The position numbers and the translations under genes were made by a program. Below are positions 48,822-56,859 of a DNA stretch of 64,000 bases, piece after piece. The notes beneath the pieces are model-generated. The model was not told where the DNA came from. It saw only the letters and a program-made list of their open reading frames with translations, and did not search any database. The number at the start of each line of letters is the position of its first letter. The stretch's first letter is position 1. The stretch lies in the NCBI RefSeq assembly GCF_023712105.1, contig NZ_JAMLJI010000003.1, positions 1-64,000 of the forward strand, given 5' to 3'. Origin of the DNA: Larsenimonas suaedae. GTDB taxonomy: Bacteria; Pseudomonadota; Gammaproteobacteria; Pseudomonadales; Halomonadaceae.

Positions 48822-49409
48822 TCATGCACTTGGCCACGACTCAACGAAGTCCTCGAGCGGACGCGGGGTCAGATCCCGCGTTCGGCCAGCCGGTTGCCCC
48901 ACATACACAAACCCAACCAGCACGTCGTGTTCGCCAAGGCCAAGACCCTTGTGAACGACCGAATGGTAGGCGTAGGGGCCCGTCCGCCACATCGCCCCAA
49001 GGTGTTGGGCGTGCGCGGCCAAGAGTATGGCGTGGGCCGCGCAGCCGGCGGAGAGCAGCTGTTCGGAATTGGGGATCTTTGGCTGACCGGGCTTGATGGC
49101 AGCGACCACCGCGATCACCAGCGGCGCCCTGAGCGCCTTGGCGCGGGTGGCCTCGGAGCGTCGAGCATCGACGTCCGGGGTGTCGGCCCGCTCGGCCTCG
49201 GCCAAAAGATCGCCAAGCTGGCCGAGCGCGTTTTCACCGCGAATCTCGATCAGGCGCCAGGGAGTCAGCGCGCCATGATCCGGCGCCCGAAGGGCCGCGC
49301 GGTAGAGCGTCTCAATCTGCGCCGCCGTCGGCTCGGGCCAGGCAAGCTTACCCATGGACTGGCGCTCAAAAAGGAGTGTCAGTGCGTTCATGTCATCGGT
49401 TTCGGTCAT
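48822..49409 (-). CDS. Nitroreductase family protein (YdjA-like)
   Basis: This 195-residue flavoprotein is probably an FMN-dependent NAD(P)H oxidoreductase. It has the short YdjA-type fold: ALRAPDHGALTPWRLIEI at the FMN site, ENALGQLGD, GCAAHAILLAAHAQHLGAMWRTG and the final LVGFVYVGQP. The substrate is unknown. It follows queF by 16 bases and is the last gene of the yadG-yadH-queF run. Confidence 0.88.
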   Translation of the reverse strand: MTETDDMNALTLLFERQSMGKLAWPEPTAAQIETLYRAALRAPDHGALTPWRLIEIRGENALGQLGDLLAEAERADTPDVDARRSEATRAKALRAPLVIAVVAAIKPGQPKIPNSEQLLSAGCAAHAILLAAHAQHLGAMWRTGPYAYHSVVHKGLGLGEHDVLVGFVYVGQPAGRTRDLTPRPLEDFVESWPSA

Positions 49410-49425
49410 TGTCTTCCCTACCCTG

Positions 49426-50262
49426 TCACTGGCGTACGAGCCGGATAAGCTCCGGCGCCGGGTGGCCCTGCGTCGCCCGCCAGGGGCTGATGTCGAGCCC
49501 GCCGCGGCGCACGTAGCGCGCCATGACCAGAAGCGATTCAGGAGCGGCGTGCGTCATCAGGTCCATGAAAATACTTTCGACGCAGTGCTCATGAAATTCC
49601 TGCTTGCTGCGGTAGGAAATCAGATAGGCAAGAAGCGCCTCATGATCGAGCGCCGGCCCGCGGTATTGAATCAAGACGCTGCCCCAATCGGGCTGACCGG
49701 TCACGGGGCAGTTCGATTTCAACAGATGCGAGTAAAGCGTCTCTTCGGCGTAGTCGGGGACAGTGCGAATCAGGCCGGCGTCGGGTTCATAGTTCGCGAC
49801 CTCGATGTCGAGCTCATCCAGACACACTCCCGGAAGCGCACCGGGGGCCATCAGGGCGTCATCGACACCGAACAGGGCCACGCCGACCTCTTCACTGGCG
49901 GCGTGGCTTAAATCGCGCTCCAGGCACTCCCGCACCTCGACCGTGCTGCCAAAGCGGGTCTGGTTGAAGCTATTGAGATAGAGCTTCCAGGATTTGGACT
50001 CGATCAGACGCGGCGAATGCGCCGGCACGCTGAATCGTGCGATGGCAACCACCGGTTTGCCGCGGGCATTGAGCCAGGAAAGCTCGAAGGCCTGCCATTC
50101 ATCGGCGCCGATGAACGGCAGCGCGCTGTCTTCGATGCCGAGCGGGCCGCGGTTGCCGGCGCGCTCGATCGGAAAGAGCAGCGTCGGGTCGTAGCGATCC
50201 GGATACTCGGAGACCTTGCCAAGCGGTGACGTCACCGGCTCACTTGAACTGAATACACTCAC
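49426..50262 (-). CDS. queF: NADPH-dependent 7-cyano-7-deazaguanine (preQ0) reductase
   Basis: QueF (278 residues, long two-domain type) reduces preQ0 to preQ1 for queuosine in tRNA. It has the catalytic cysteine in LKSNCPVTGQPDW and the QueF signature ESKSWKLYLNSFNQT; the C-terminal EFHEHCVESIF completes the active site. It starts with GTG behind AAGGAACGTTCTC. It lies 21 bases after the ABC permease gene. Confidence 0.95.
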   Translation of the reverse strand: MSVFSSSEPVTSPLGKVSEYPDRYDPTLLFPIERAGNRGPLGIEDSALPFIGADEWQAFELSWLNARGKPVVAIARFSVPAHSPRLIESKSWKLYLNSFNQTRFGSTVEVRECLERDLSHAASEEVGVALFGVDDALMAPGALPGVCLDELDIEVANYEPDAGLIRTVPDYAEETLYSHLLKSNCPVTGQPDWGSVLIQYRGPALDHEALLAYLISYRSKQEFHEHCVESIFMDLMTHAAPESLLVMARYVRRGGLDISPWRATQGHPAPELIRLVRQ

Positions 50263-50283
50263 GAGAACGTTCCTTGCGTTAAC

Positions 50284-51057
50284 TCAGCTTCGAATGCCCT
50301 GGCCACGCTTCAGAAGCCACAGCGCCAAGATGTAAAAAACAACGATGAACATGGAAATCGCGGCGATCGCGCCACCGGCGTTGATGTCGGACACGCCCAG
50401 AATGCCGTAACGGAACGTGTTCACCATGTAGAGGATCGGATTGATCATCGAGATGTTCTGCCAGATCTCGGGCAATGTGTGGATCGAATAGAACACGCCC
50501 CCCAGATAGGTCAGCGGGGTCAAAACGAAGATCGGCACGATCGAGATGTCATCGAATTTCTTCGCAAGCAGCGAGTTGATGAACCCACCGATCGAGAACA
50601 GCACCGCCGTCATCAGAACCACCAGCATGGTCAGAAACGGGTGATGCACCTGAACGTCGGTGAAAAAGAGCGACACGCCGGTGACAATCGCACCGACCGC
50701 CAGCCCGCGCGCCACACCACCGACGATAAAGCCCAGCAGGATCACCCAGTCCGGCATCGGCGACACCACCATTTCCTCGACGCTTCGCTGGAACTTGTTC
50801 GAGAAAAACGAGGACGCGACGTTCGAGTAGCTGTTGGTAATGACCGACATCATGATCAGCCCCGGCACGATGTAATCGATGTAGGGCACGCCGTCCATTT
50901 CGCCAACGCGGGCACCGATCAGGTTGCCGAAGATAATGAAGTACATTGTCATGGTAATCGACGGCGGCAGAAGCGTCTGTGGCCAGATCCGCATGAATCG
51001 GCGGATTTCCTTGGTCACGATGGTAAAGAACGCGACCCAGATCTGTCGCATGCTCAT
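50284..51057 (-). CDS. yadH: ABC-2 type transporter permease (YadH-like)
   Basis: This 257-residue inner-membrane protein has six helices (FMRIWPQTLLPPSITMTMYFIIFG, VPGLIMMSVITNSYSNV, FVLTPLTYLGGVFYSI). It pairs with the ATPase gene upstream, whose stop it overlaps (ATGA). The substrate is not established for YadGH; an exported lipid- or polymer-type substrate is likely by family. Confidence 0.9.
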   Translation of the reverse strand: MSMRQIWVAFFTIVTKEIRRFMRIWPQTLLPPSITMTMYFIIFGNLIGARVGEMDGVPYIDYIVPGLIMMSVITNSYSNVASSFFSNKFQRSVEEMVVSPMPDWVILLGFIVGGVARGLAVGAIVTGVSLFFTDVQVHHPFLTMLVVLMTAVLFSIGGFINSLLAKKFDDISIVPIFVLTPLTYLGGVFYSIHTLPEIWQNISMINPILYMVNTFRYGILGVSDINAGGAIAAISMFIVVFYILALWLLKRGQGIRS

Positions 51058-51998
51058 GAGCGAATCTCCCCTGCCTGATTCTGTTCGGCGACCAGATTGA
51101 CGAATAATTCCTCGAGCCGGTTGGCTCGGTTGCGCATCGACACAACGTCAACGTGTGCGTCGTTGAGCGCCTTGAACACGTCGTTCAAACGCTGACCTTT
51201 CTTGACCGAGAGCTGCAGCTGGCTGTCGTCGTGAGCCACCCGCTCGAGACCTTCTATATCCGGCAGCGCCTCGACCGGCCCGGATACATCGAGAATGAAG
51301 GTTTCGGTGTCGAGTTCGGCCAGAAGCTCGCGCATGGTGGTGTTCTTGACGATTTCACCGTGATTGATGATCGCGATGTTGCGACACAGGTTCTCGGCTT
51401 CTTCCAGATAATGCGTGGTCAGGATGATGGTGGTGCCCTCTTCCCGATTGATCCGACGCATGTACTCCCACATGCTTCGTCGAAGCTCGATGTCGACCCC
51501 GGCGGTGGGCTCATCGAGAATCAGGAGCTTGGGGCGATGAATCAGCGCGCGCGCAATCATCAGGCGCCGTTTCATCCCACCGGAGAGCATCCGGGCGACG
51601 TTGTCGCGCTTGTCCCAGAGCCCCAGGTCTTCAAGAAGCTGACGCGCCCGCGGGCGCGCTTCGCGCATCGGCATGCCGTAGTAGCCGGCCTGAGTCAGCA
51701 CGATGTCATAGACCTTCTCGAACTGATTGAAGTTGAACTCCTGAGGCACGACGCCCAGGTGGTATTTGGCCAGCGAAAAGTTGGTGTCGATGTCGACCCC
51801 GAACACCTTGACCTGCCCTGCGGTCTTGTTGACCAGCGAGCAGACGATGCCAAGCGTCGTGGACTTTCCGGCGCCGTTGGGGCCGAGCAAGGCGAAAAAA
51901 TCGCCCTGGGGAACGTTTAAATCGATGCCTTTCAGCGCATGAAAGTCATTTCCGTAGACCTTGGTCAGTCCACGGATGGAAAGTGCCGGTTCGGCCAT
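51054..51998 (-). CDS. yadG: ABC transporter ATP-binding protein (YadG-like)
   Basis: This 314-residue cytoplasmic ATPase has Walker A GPNGAGKST (about residue 40), Q-loop VVPQEFNF, signature MLSGGMKRRL, Walker B LLILDEPTAGVD and the switch histidine LTTHYLEEAE. It drives the adjacent YadH-like permease. It is the first gene of a four-gene leftward operon. Confidence 0.92.
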   Translation of the reverse strand: MAEPALSIRGLTKVYGNDFHALKGIDLNVPQGDFFALLGPNGAGKSTTLGIVCSLVNKTAGQVKVFGVDIDTNFSLAKYHLGVVPQEFNFNQFEKVYDIVLTQAGYYGMPMREARPRARQLLEDLGLWDKRDNVARMLSGGMKRRLMIARALIHRPKLLILDEPTAGVDIELRRSMWEYMRRINREEGTTIILTTHYLEEAENLCRNIAIINHGEIVKNTTMRELLAELDTETFILDVSGPVEALPDIEGLERVAHDDSQLQLSVKKGQRLNDVFKALNDAHVDVVSMRNRANRLEELFVNLVAEQNQAGEIRS

Positions 51999-52272
51999 GA
52001 AAACATCCTATTGTTCAGTCGAGCGCACATCACACGCCGGGGAGGATAAGGTGGGCAGCCTACGCTGAAACGTTCTCCCTTGATTGACTGCGCGTGACGG
52101 ATAGCCTATCGAAATACGATGGGTCCAAAGGATAGCACGCAAACCATGCTTTAAAAGGCGCGGTCTCGGCATCTGCCAATGAGATCAAAACTATGGGGTC
52201 AAATAGTTCCCGGCTTGAGGGCGGGTGCCTTTCTTACGCATGCTTTCGCACAGTACAAGAGGAGTGACCGGC
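51999..52272. other. Intergenic region between the ABC operon and the tRNA array
   Basis: No gene is visible. It should hold the yadG promoter and the 3' end of the tRNA transcript, but I see no clear hairpin-plus-T terminator for the tRNAs. Confidence 0.4.
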
Positions 52273-52347
52273 TGGAGCGGGAAAGGAGATTCGAACTCCC
52301 GACCCTCGCCTTGGCAAGGCGATGCTCTACCACTGAGCTATTCCCGC
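52273..52347 (-). tRNA. tRNA-Gly (anticodon GCC), copy 1
   Basis: 75 nt; anticodon loop CTTGCCAAG, T-arm GAGTTCGAATCTC and encoded CCA. It is identical in sequence to the two other Gly copies in this array. Confidence 0.96.
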
Positions 52348-52381
52348 ATGCTTAAGCTGGTCGAACTGGCGCTGGTCAAGA

Positions 52382-52457
52382 TGGCGTCCCATAGGGGGTT
52401 CGAACCCCTGTTACCGCCGTGAAAGGGCGGTGTCCTAGACCACTAGACGAATGGGAC
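52382..52457 (-). tRNA. tRNA-Glu (anticodon TTC), copy 1
   Basis: 76 nt; anticodon loop CCTTTCACG, T-arm GGGGTTCGAACCCC and encoded CCA. It is identical to the other Glu copies in this array. Confidence 0.96.
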
Positions 52458-52461
52458 GCAT

Positions 52462-52536
52462 TGGAGCGGGAAAGGAGATTCGAACTCCCGACCCTCGCCT
52501 TGGCAAGGCGATGCTCTACCACTGAGCTATTCCCGC
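52462..52536 (-). tRNA. tRNA-Gly (anticodon GCC), copy 2
   Basis: 75 nt, same sequence as copy 1, only four bases from tRNA-Glu copy 1. Confidence 0.96.
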
Positions 52537-52557
52537 TTGTTTTGACCTGGATCTGGA

Positions 52558-52633
52558 TGGCGTCCCATAGGGGGTTCGAACCCCTGTTACCGCCGTGAAA
52601 GGGCGGTGTCCTAGACCACTAGACGAATGGGAC
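52558..52633 (-). tRNA. tRNA-Glu (anticodon TTC), copy 2
   Basis: 76 nt, same sequence as copy 1. Confidence 0.96.
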
Positions 52634-52637
52634 ACAT

Positions 52638-52712
52638 TGGAGCGGGAAAGGAGATTCGAACTCCCGACCCTCGCCTTGGCAAGGCGATGCTCTACCACTG
52701 AGCTATTCCCGC
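52638..52712 (-). tRNA. tRNA-Gly (anticodon GCC), copy 3
   Basis: 75 nt, same sequence as copies 1 and 2, four bases from tRNA-Glu copy 2. Confidence 0.96.
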
Positions 52713-52737
52713 AGATCCAAACTCTCAAGCTTCAAGT

Positions 52738-52813
52738 TGGCGTCCCATAGGGGGTTCGAACCCCTGTTACCGCCGTGAAAGGGCGGTGTCCTAGACCACT
52801 AGACGAATGGGAC
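52738..52813 (-). tRNA. tRNA-Glu (anticodon TTC), copy 3
   Basis: 76 nt, first gene of the array on the minus strand, immediately behind the array promoter. Confidence 0.96.
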
Positions 52814-52841
52814 GTGGCTCTCGGCTCATCGAGTGGCGCGC

Positions 52842-52870
52842 ATATTACCCACGGGCCACTCTGGTGTCAA
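52842..52870 (-). promoter_or_regulatory. Promoter of the Glu/Gly tRNA array
   Basis: On the minus strand a consensus TTGACA (52865-52870), 17 bases and TAATAT (52842-52847), followed by a GCGCGCC discriminator typical of stringent control. It lies 28 bases before the first tRNA. Confidence 0.85.
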
Positions 52871-53032
52871 CACTTTCATCACTTTAAGTCTTTCAAATCA
52901 GTGACCATACTCTTCTTACACCAAGAGCCAGGAACGCGCCTGACGTTAGCACCAGGCCGCACCGCCCGGTACCTACGTCCTTTTCGTCACGGCTCGACCA
53001 TCATCTCCGACGCACTACACGAGGTCTTTTGC

Positions 53033-53431
53033 ATGGACAAGGTCAAAAAAACCGAACAACAGTGGCGTGAGCAGTTGAACGACGCCCAGTACCACGTCAC
53101 CCGCGAAGCCGGCACCGAGCGCCCCTACACCGGCGACTATCAAGTCACGCCGGGCCACGGTATCTATCACTGCATCTGCTGCGACGCCCCGCTTTTTGAA
53201 AACGAGCACAAGTTCGAATCGCACTGCGGCTGGCCGAGCTTCGACCGGCCACTGGCCGATGCCGCCGTCGAGGAACACCACGACACCTCTCACGGCATGC
53301 GCCGTATCGAGGTGACCTGTCGGCGCTGTGACGCGCATCTGGGGCACGTATTTCCGGATGGGCCGCACGACACCACCGGCCTTCGCTACTGCATCAATTC
53401 GGTCGCACTCGACTATCATCCGGCGGAATGA
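53033..53431 (+). CDS. msrB: Peptide-methionine (R)-S-oxide reductase
   Basis: MsrB (132 residues) repairs methionine-R-sulfoxide in proteins. Two CxxC pairs (CICC and CRRC) bind structural zinc, and the catalytic cysteine is in LRYCINS. A GAGG site precedes the ATG at 53033. It heads a co-directional group with a YlqF-type GTPase, alaA and htpX. In Pseudomonas msrB, alaA and htpX are also neighbours. Confidence 0.95.
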   Translation: MDKVKKTEQQWREQLNDAQYHVTREAGTERPYTGDYQVTPGHGIYHCICCDAPLFENEHKFESHCGWPSFDRPLADAAVEEHHDTSHGMRRIEVTCRRCDAHLGHVFPDGPHDTTGLRYCINSVALDYHPAE

Positions 53432-53545
53432 GGCCACCCGGCAGAATAGGGATCGGCCGCTGGAATAATCCGGCGGCTCGTGAAACTCTGGTACCATGCC
53501 CGGCATCGATCTGCCCTTTTCAATGAGCAATTCAAAGGACACGTT

Positions 53546-54454
53546 ATGCTGGGCTGGTTCCCCGGACACATGAACAAAGCGCGCCGCCAGATCAAGGAGG
53601 CGCTGCCTGAAATCGACGTTGTCATCGAAGTCCTCGATGCGCGCCTGCCCTACTCCAGCGCCAACCCGATGCTTGCCGAACTGACGGTGCACAAGCCGGT
53701 ACTCAAGATCCTTTCCCGCGCCGATCTCGCCGACCCTGTGCGCACCCGCGAGTGGACCGATCATTTCGATGCCCAGCCGGACACCCGGGCGCTGGCCATC
53801 ACCACCACCCAAACCCGCGAGCTGAAGCCAATTGCCAAGCTTTGCACCGAACTTGCCGGCCACATTCGCGAAGACCGCGATGTGCGCGTGATGGTGATGG
53901 GCATTCCAAACGTTGGTAAGTCGACTCTGATCAACGGCCTCGCCGGCCGCAAGATCGCCAAGGTCGGCAATGAGCCTGCCGTCACCAAGCGCCAGCAGAA
54001 GATTCGCATCGGCAATCGCATCGCGCTTACCGATACACCGGGGGTGCTGTGGCCCAAGATCGAGGATCAGGACAGCGCCTTTCGCCTTGCCGCCAGCGGC
54101 GCCATTCGAGACACCGCACTTGATTACGTCGAAGTCGGCACGGTAACGGCCGGCGAGCTCTTGAAGCGTTACCCCGAGGCCCTCAAGGCCCGCTACAAGC
54201 TCAAGGACGCAGAGCTTGAAAGTGGCGATGCGGTGGTGGCCGCCATCGCGCGAAGGCGCGGTGGGCTCAAGGGCGGCGGTGAACTCGATCTGCACCGCGG
54301 CGCCGAGGTACTCCTGCACGAGCTTCGCCATGGCACGCTCGGGCGCTTGACGCTTGAGGGTCCGGAAGACATTCGATCGCTCGAGGAGCTTCGAGCCGAG
54401 CGGGAAGCCGCCAAGGCCGCCGAACAGGGCGACGCGGCACAGAAGCGCGACTGA
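53546..54454 (+). CDS. YlqF/RbgA-family circularly permuted ribosome-biogenesis GTPase
   Basis: This 302-residue GTPase has its motifs in permuted order: G4 first (ILSRADLAD), then G1 GIPNVGKSTLIN and G3 DTPGVLWP. An RNA-binding-type C-terminal helical domain follows (ALKARYKL, RGGLKGGGELD). The usual NKxD of G4 reads SRAD, which may loosen guanine specificity. Relatives act in 50S assembly. The start at 53546 (MLGWFPGHMNKA) has AAGGA upstream. Confidence 0.9.
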   Translation: MLGWFPGHMNKARRQIKEALPEIDVVIEVLDARLPYSSANPMLAELTVHKPVLKILSRADLADPVRTREWTDHFDAQPDTRALAITTTQTRELKPIAKLCTELAGHIREDRDVRVMVMGIPNVGKSTLINGLAGRKIAKVGNEPAVTKRQQKIRIGNRIALTDTPGVLWPKIEDQDSAFRLAASGAIRDTALDYVEVGTVTAGELLKRYPEALKARYKLKDAELESGDAVVAAIARRRGGLKGGGELDLHRGAEVLLHELRHGTLGRLTLEGPEDIRSLEELRAEREAAKAAEQGDAAQKRD

Positions 54455-54542
54455 CTCTTTTTTTGGCGCAAATGATCGCGGTATGCTGACTTAACGCGTA
54501 CCGCGCGTTCGATTCCAGCCATCAACTTGTGAACGACATTCC

Positions 54543-55757
54543 ATGCCAACCCCGATCCGCAAGTCCCATAAGCTCGACAACGTCTGCTACGACATTCGGG
54601 GGCCCGTCCTTGAGCACGCCAAACGGCTCGAAGATGAGGGCCATCGAATCCTCAAGCTCAATATCGGCAACCCGGCACCGTTCGGTTTCGAAGCGCCCGA
54701 GGAAATCCTTCAGGACGTGATGCGAAACCTGCCGACGGCGCAGGGCTACAGCGACTCAAAAGGGCTTTATTCGGCGCGCAAGGCGGTCATGCAGGAATGT
54801 CAGCGCAAGAACATTAAAGGCGTCGGGGTCGAGGACATCTTCATCGGCAACGGCGTCTCGGAGCTGATCACGATCTCGCTGCAGGCGCTTCTGGATGACG
54901 GCGATGAAGTGCTGGTGCCGATGCCGGATTACCCGCTCTGGACCGCCGCCACCAATATGGCCAGCGGCCACGCCGTGCACTACGCCTGCCGGGAAGAAAA
55001 CGACTGGGAGCCGGACGTCGAGGACATTCGCGCCAAGATCACCTCGCGCACCAAGGCGCTTGTGGTGATCAACCCCAATAACCCGACCGGCGCGGTCTAC
55101 AGCGACCACGTACTTAAAAACATTCTGGCCGTTGCCCGTGAGTTCGGTCTGATCGTGTTCTCCGATGAAATCTACGACAAGATTCTCTACGACGGCACCG
55201 AACACACCTCGACGGCGTCTCTGGCCAACGATGTGTTCGTGATCACCATGAATGGGCTCTCGAAGAGCTATCGCTGCGCCGGGTTTCGCTCCGGCTGGAT
55301 GATCCTTTCCGGCGAGCGCCGCCACGCCCAGGATTTCATCGAAGGCCTCAACATGCTGGCCTCGATGCGCCTGTGCGCCAATGTGCCGGCACAAAACGCG
55401 ATCCAGACCGCACTTGGCGGCTATCAGTCGATCAATGACCTGATACTGCCCGGCGGGCGGCTGCTTGCGCAGCGTGACATGGCGTGGGAAAAACTGACCG
55501 CCATTCCAGGCGTCACCTGCGTCAAGCCCAAGGGCGCGCTCTACATGTTCCCACGGCTTGACCCCGAGGTTTACGCCATCGAAGACGATCAGAAACTGGT
55601 GCTCGACCTGCTGCTTGAAGAGAAGATGCTGCTGGTTCAGGGCACCGCATTCAACTGGCCCTCACCGGATCACCTTCGGATCGTGACCCTGCCCTGGGTG
55701 GATCAGCTCGAGGAAGCCATCGACCGCCTCGGACGCTTTCTTGCCCGGCGTCGCTGA
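54543..55757 (+). CDS. alaA: Glutamate-pyruvate aminotransferase AlaA
   Basis: This 404-residue PLP enzyme makes alanine from pyruvate and glutamate. It has class I aminotransferase features: LNIGNPAPFGF, NPNNPTGAVYS, SDEIYDKILYDG and the PLP lysine in GLSKSYRCAGFRSGW. It closely follows the AlaA/YfbQ pattern of gammaproteobacteria. htpX follows after a 140-base regulatory gap. Confidence 0.93.
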   Translation: MPTPIRKSHKLDNVCYDIRGPVLEHAKRLEDEGHRILKLNIGNPAPFGFEAPEEILQDVMRNLPTAQGYSDSKGLYSARKAVMQECQRKNIKGVGVEDIFIGNGVSELITISLQALLDDGDEVLVPMPDYPLWTAATNMASGHAVHYACREENDWEPDVEDIRAKITSRTKALVVINPNNPTGAVYSDHVLKNILAVAREFGLIVFSDEIYDKILYDGTEHTSTASLANDVFVITMNGLSKSYRCAGFRSGWMILSGERRHAQDFIEGLNMLASMRLCANVPAQNAIQTALGGYQSINDLILPGGRLLAQRDMAWEKLTAIPGVTCVKPKGALYMFPRLDPEVYAIEDDQKLVLDLLLEEKMLLVQGTAFNWPSPDHLRIVTLPWVDQLEEAIDRLGRFLARRR

Positions 55758-55782
55758 CGCCTAAAGCGGTGCTTAATGACCG

Positions 55783-55811
55783 CTTGAAACCTTTTGTGAC
55801 GCGCCTTATCT
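55783..55811 (+). promoter_or_regulatory. Sigma-32-like heat-shock promoter of htpX
   Basis: CTTGAAA (55783-55789), 14 bases and CCTTATCT (55804-55811) match the heat-shock consensus CTTGAAA-N(11-16)-CCCCATNT well. Just downstream are a small hairpin TATCT-AAAC-AGATA (55807-55820) and a direct repeat GATAGTCT (55817-55824 and 55834-55841). Confidence 0.7.
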
Positions 55812-55898
55812 AAACAGATAGTCTTACTAAATGGATAGTCTGCTACAAGGCGCGCACACGCCTTCGTCCTTGACCGTGATCGAAAGGAGCTCCTCGCC

Positions 55899-56801
55899 AT
55901 GATGAGGATTGTACTGTTTCTGGCCACCAACCTGGCTGTCGTGCTGGTTGCCAGCGTGACACTCCAGTTATTGGGTGTTCAAAGCTATCTGCAGGGCTCG
56001 GGCATCAACCTGACAAGCCTGCTTATCTTCTGTTTTGTCTTCGGCATGGCCGGCTCGCTGATTTCACTTCTGATGTCAAAGTGGATGGCCAAGCGCAGCA
56101 CCGGCGCCCACATCATCACCCAGCCGCAAAACGCCACCGAACAGTGGCTGGTCGATACCGTAGCCGAGCTTTCCCAGGGCGCAGGCATCAAACCGCCCGA
56201 GGTCGGCATTTTCCCGGCGCAGCAGTCCAACGCCTTCGCCACCGGCTGGAACAAGAACGACGCGCTGGTGTGCGTTTCTGCAGGCCTTCTCAATAACATG
56301 CGACAGGAAGAAGTGCGCGCGGTTATCGGCCATGAAATCGGCCACGTCGCCAACGGCGACATGGTGACTCTCTCGCTGATTCAGGGCGTCTTGAACACCT
56401 TCGTGATGTTCTTCGCGCGCATTGCCGCCCACCTGATCGACAGCTTCCTGCGTCGTGACGACGAAGGCGGTGGTCTGGGCTTTTTCGGCTATATGGCAGT
56501 GGTGTTTGTGCTCGAGATCGTGTTCGGCATCGCCGCCTCGATCATCGTTGCCTGGTTCTCGCGCTGGCGTGAATACCGGGCCGATGCCGCCGGTGCCCGT
56601 CTGGCCGGCTCCGGTGCAATGATCAACGCCCTTTCGCGCCTGAAGCGTGAACACGAGCTGCCCGACCAGATGCCGGAAAGTCTGACCGCGTTTGCCATTA
56701 CCACCGGCCAGACCCGCAAACTGATGGAGCAGCTTTTTGCCAGCCACCCGCCGCTGGATCAGCGCATCAATGCGCTGAAAGAGTCCGCATACCGTCAGTA
56801 A
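55899..56801 (+). CDS. htpX: Membrane metalloprotease HtpX
   Basis: HtpX (300 residues) is an inner-membrane zinc protease that degrades misfolded membrane proteins together with FtsH. Two N-terminal helices ([36 protein letters not shown]) precede the zinc motif [12 protein letters not shown] and two further helices. The glutamate ligand lies in [12 protein letters not shown]. It starts MMRIV as in E. coli, behind AAGGAG. A heat-shock-type promoter and a terminator frame it as a single gene. Confidence 0.95.
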   Translation: MMRIVLFLATNLAVVLVASVTLQLLGVQSYLQGSGINLTSLLIFCFVFGMAGSLISLLMSKWMAKRSTGAHIITQPQNATEQWLVDTVAELSQGAGIKPPEVGIFPAQQSNAFATGWNKNDALVCVSAGLLNNMRQEEVRAVIGHEIGHVANGDMVTLSLIQGVLNTFVMFFARIAAHLIDSFLRRDDEGGGLGFFGYMAVVFVLEIVFGIAASIIVAWFSRWREYRADAAGARLAGSGAMINALSRLKREHELPDQMPESLTAFAITTGQTRKLMEQLFASHPPLDQRINALKESAYRQ

Positions 56802-56821
56802 TCCGGCAACACGCCTCGTGA

Positions 56822-56847
56822 AAAAGCGCCCTTCGGGGCGCTTTTTT
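56822..56847. terminator. Bidirectional terminator between htpX and pdxB
   Basis: AAAAGCGCCC (56822-56831), tetraloop TTCG, GGGCGCTTTT (56836-56845) plus T's. It serves both converging genes. Confidence 0.92.
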
Positions 56848-56859
56848 AATGGGTCGTTT

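Noticed and set aside
52273-52813. CRISPR-like or other interspersed repeat array
   Set aside because: The repeats are complete tRNA genes with cloverleaf features and encoded CCA.
53015-54331. 438-residue open frame on the minus strand
   Set aside because: Antisense to msrB and the YlqF-type GTPase, both clear family members.
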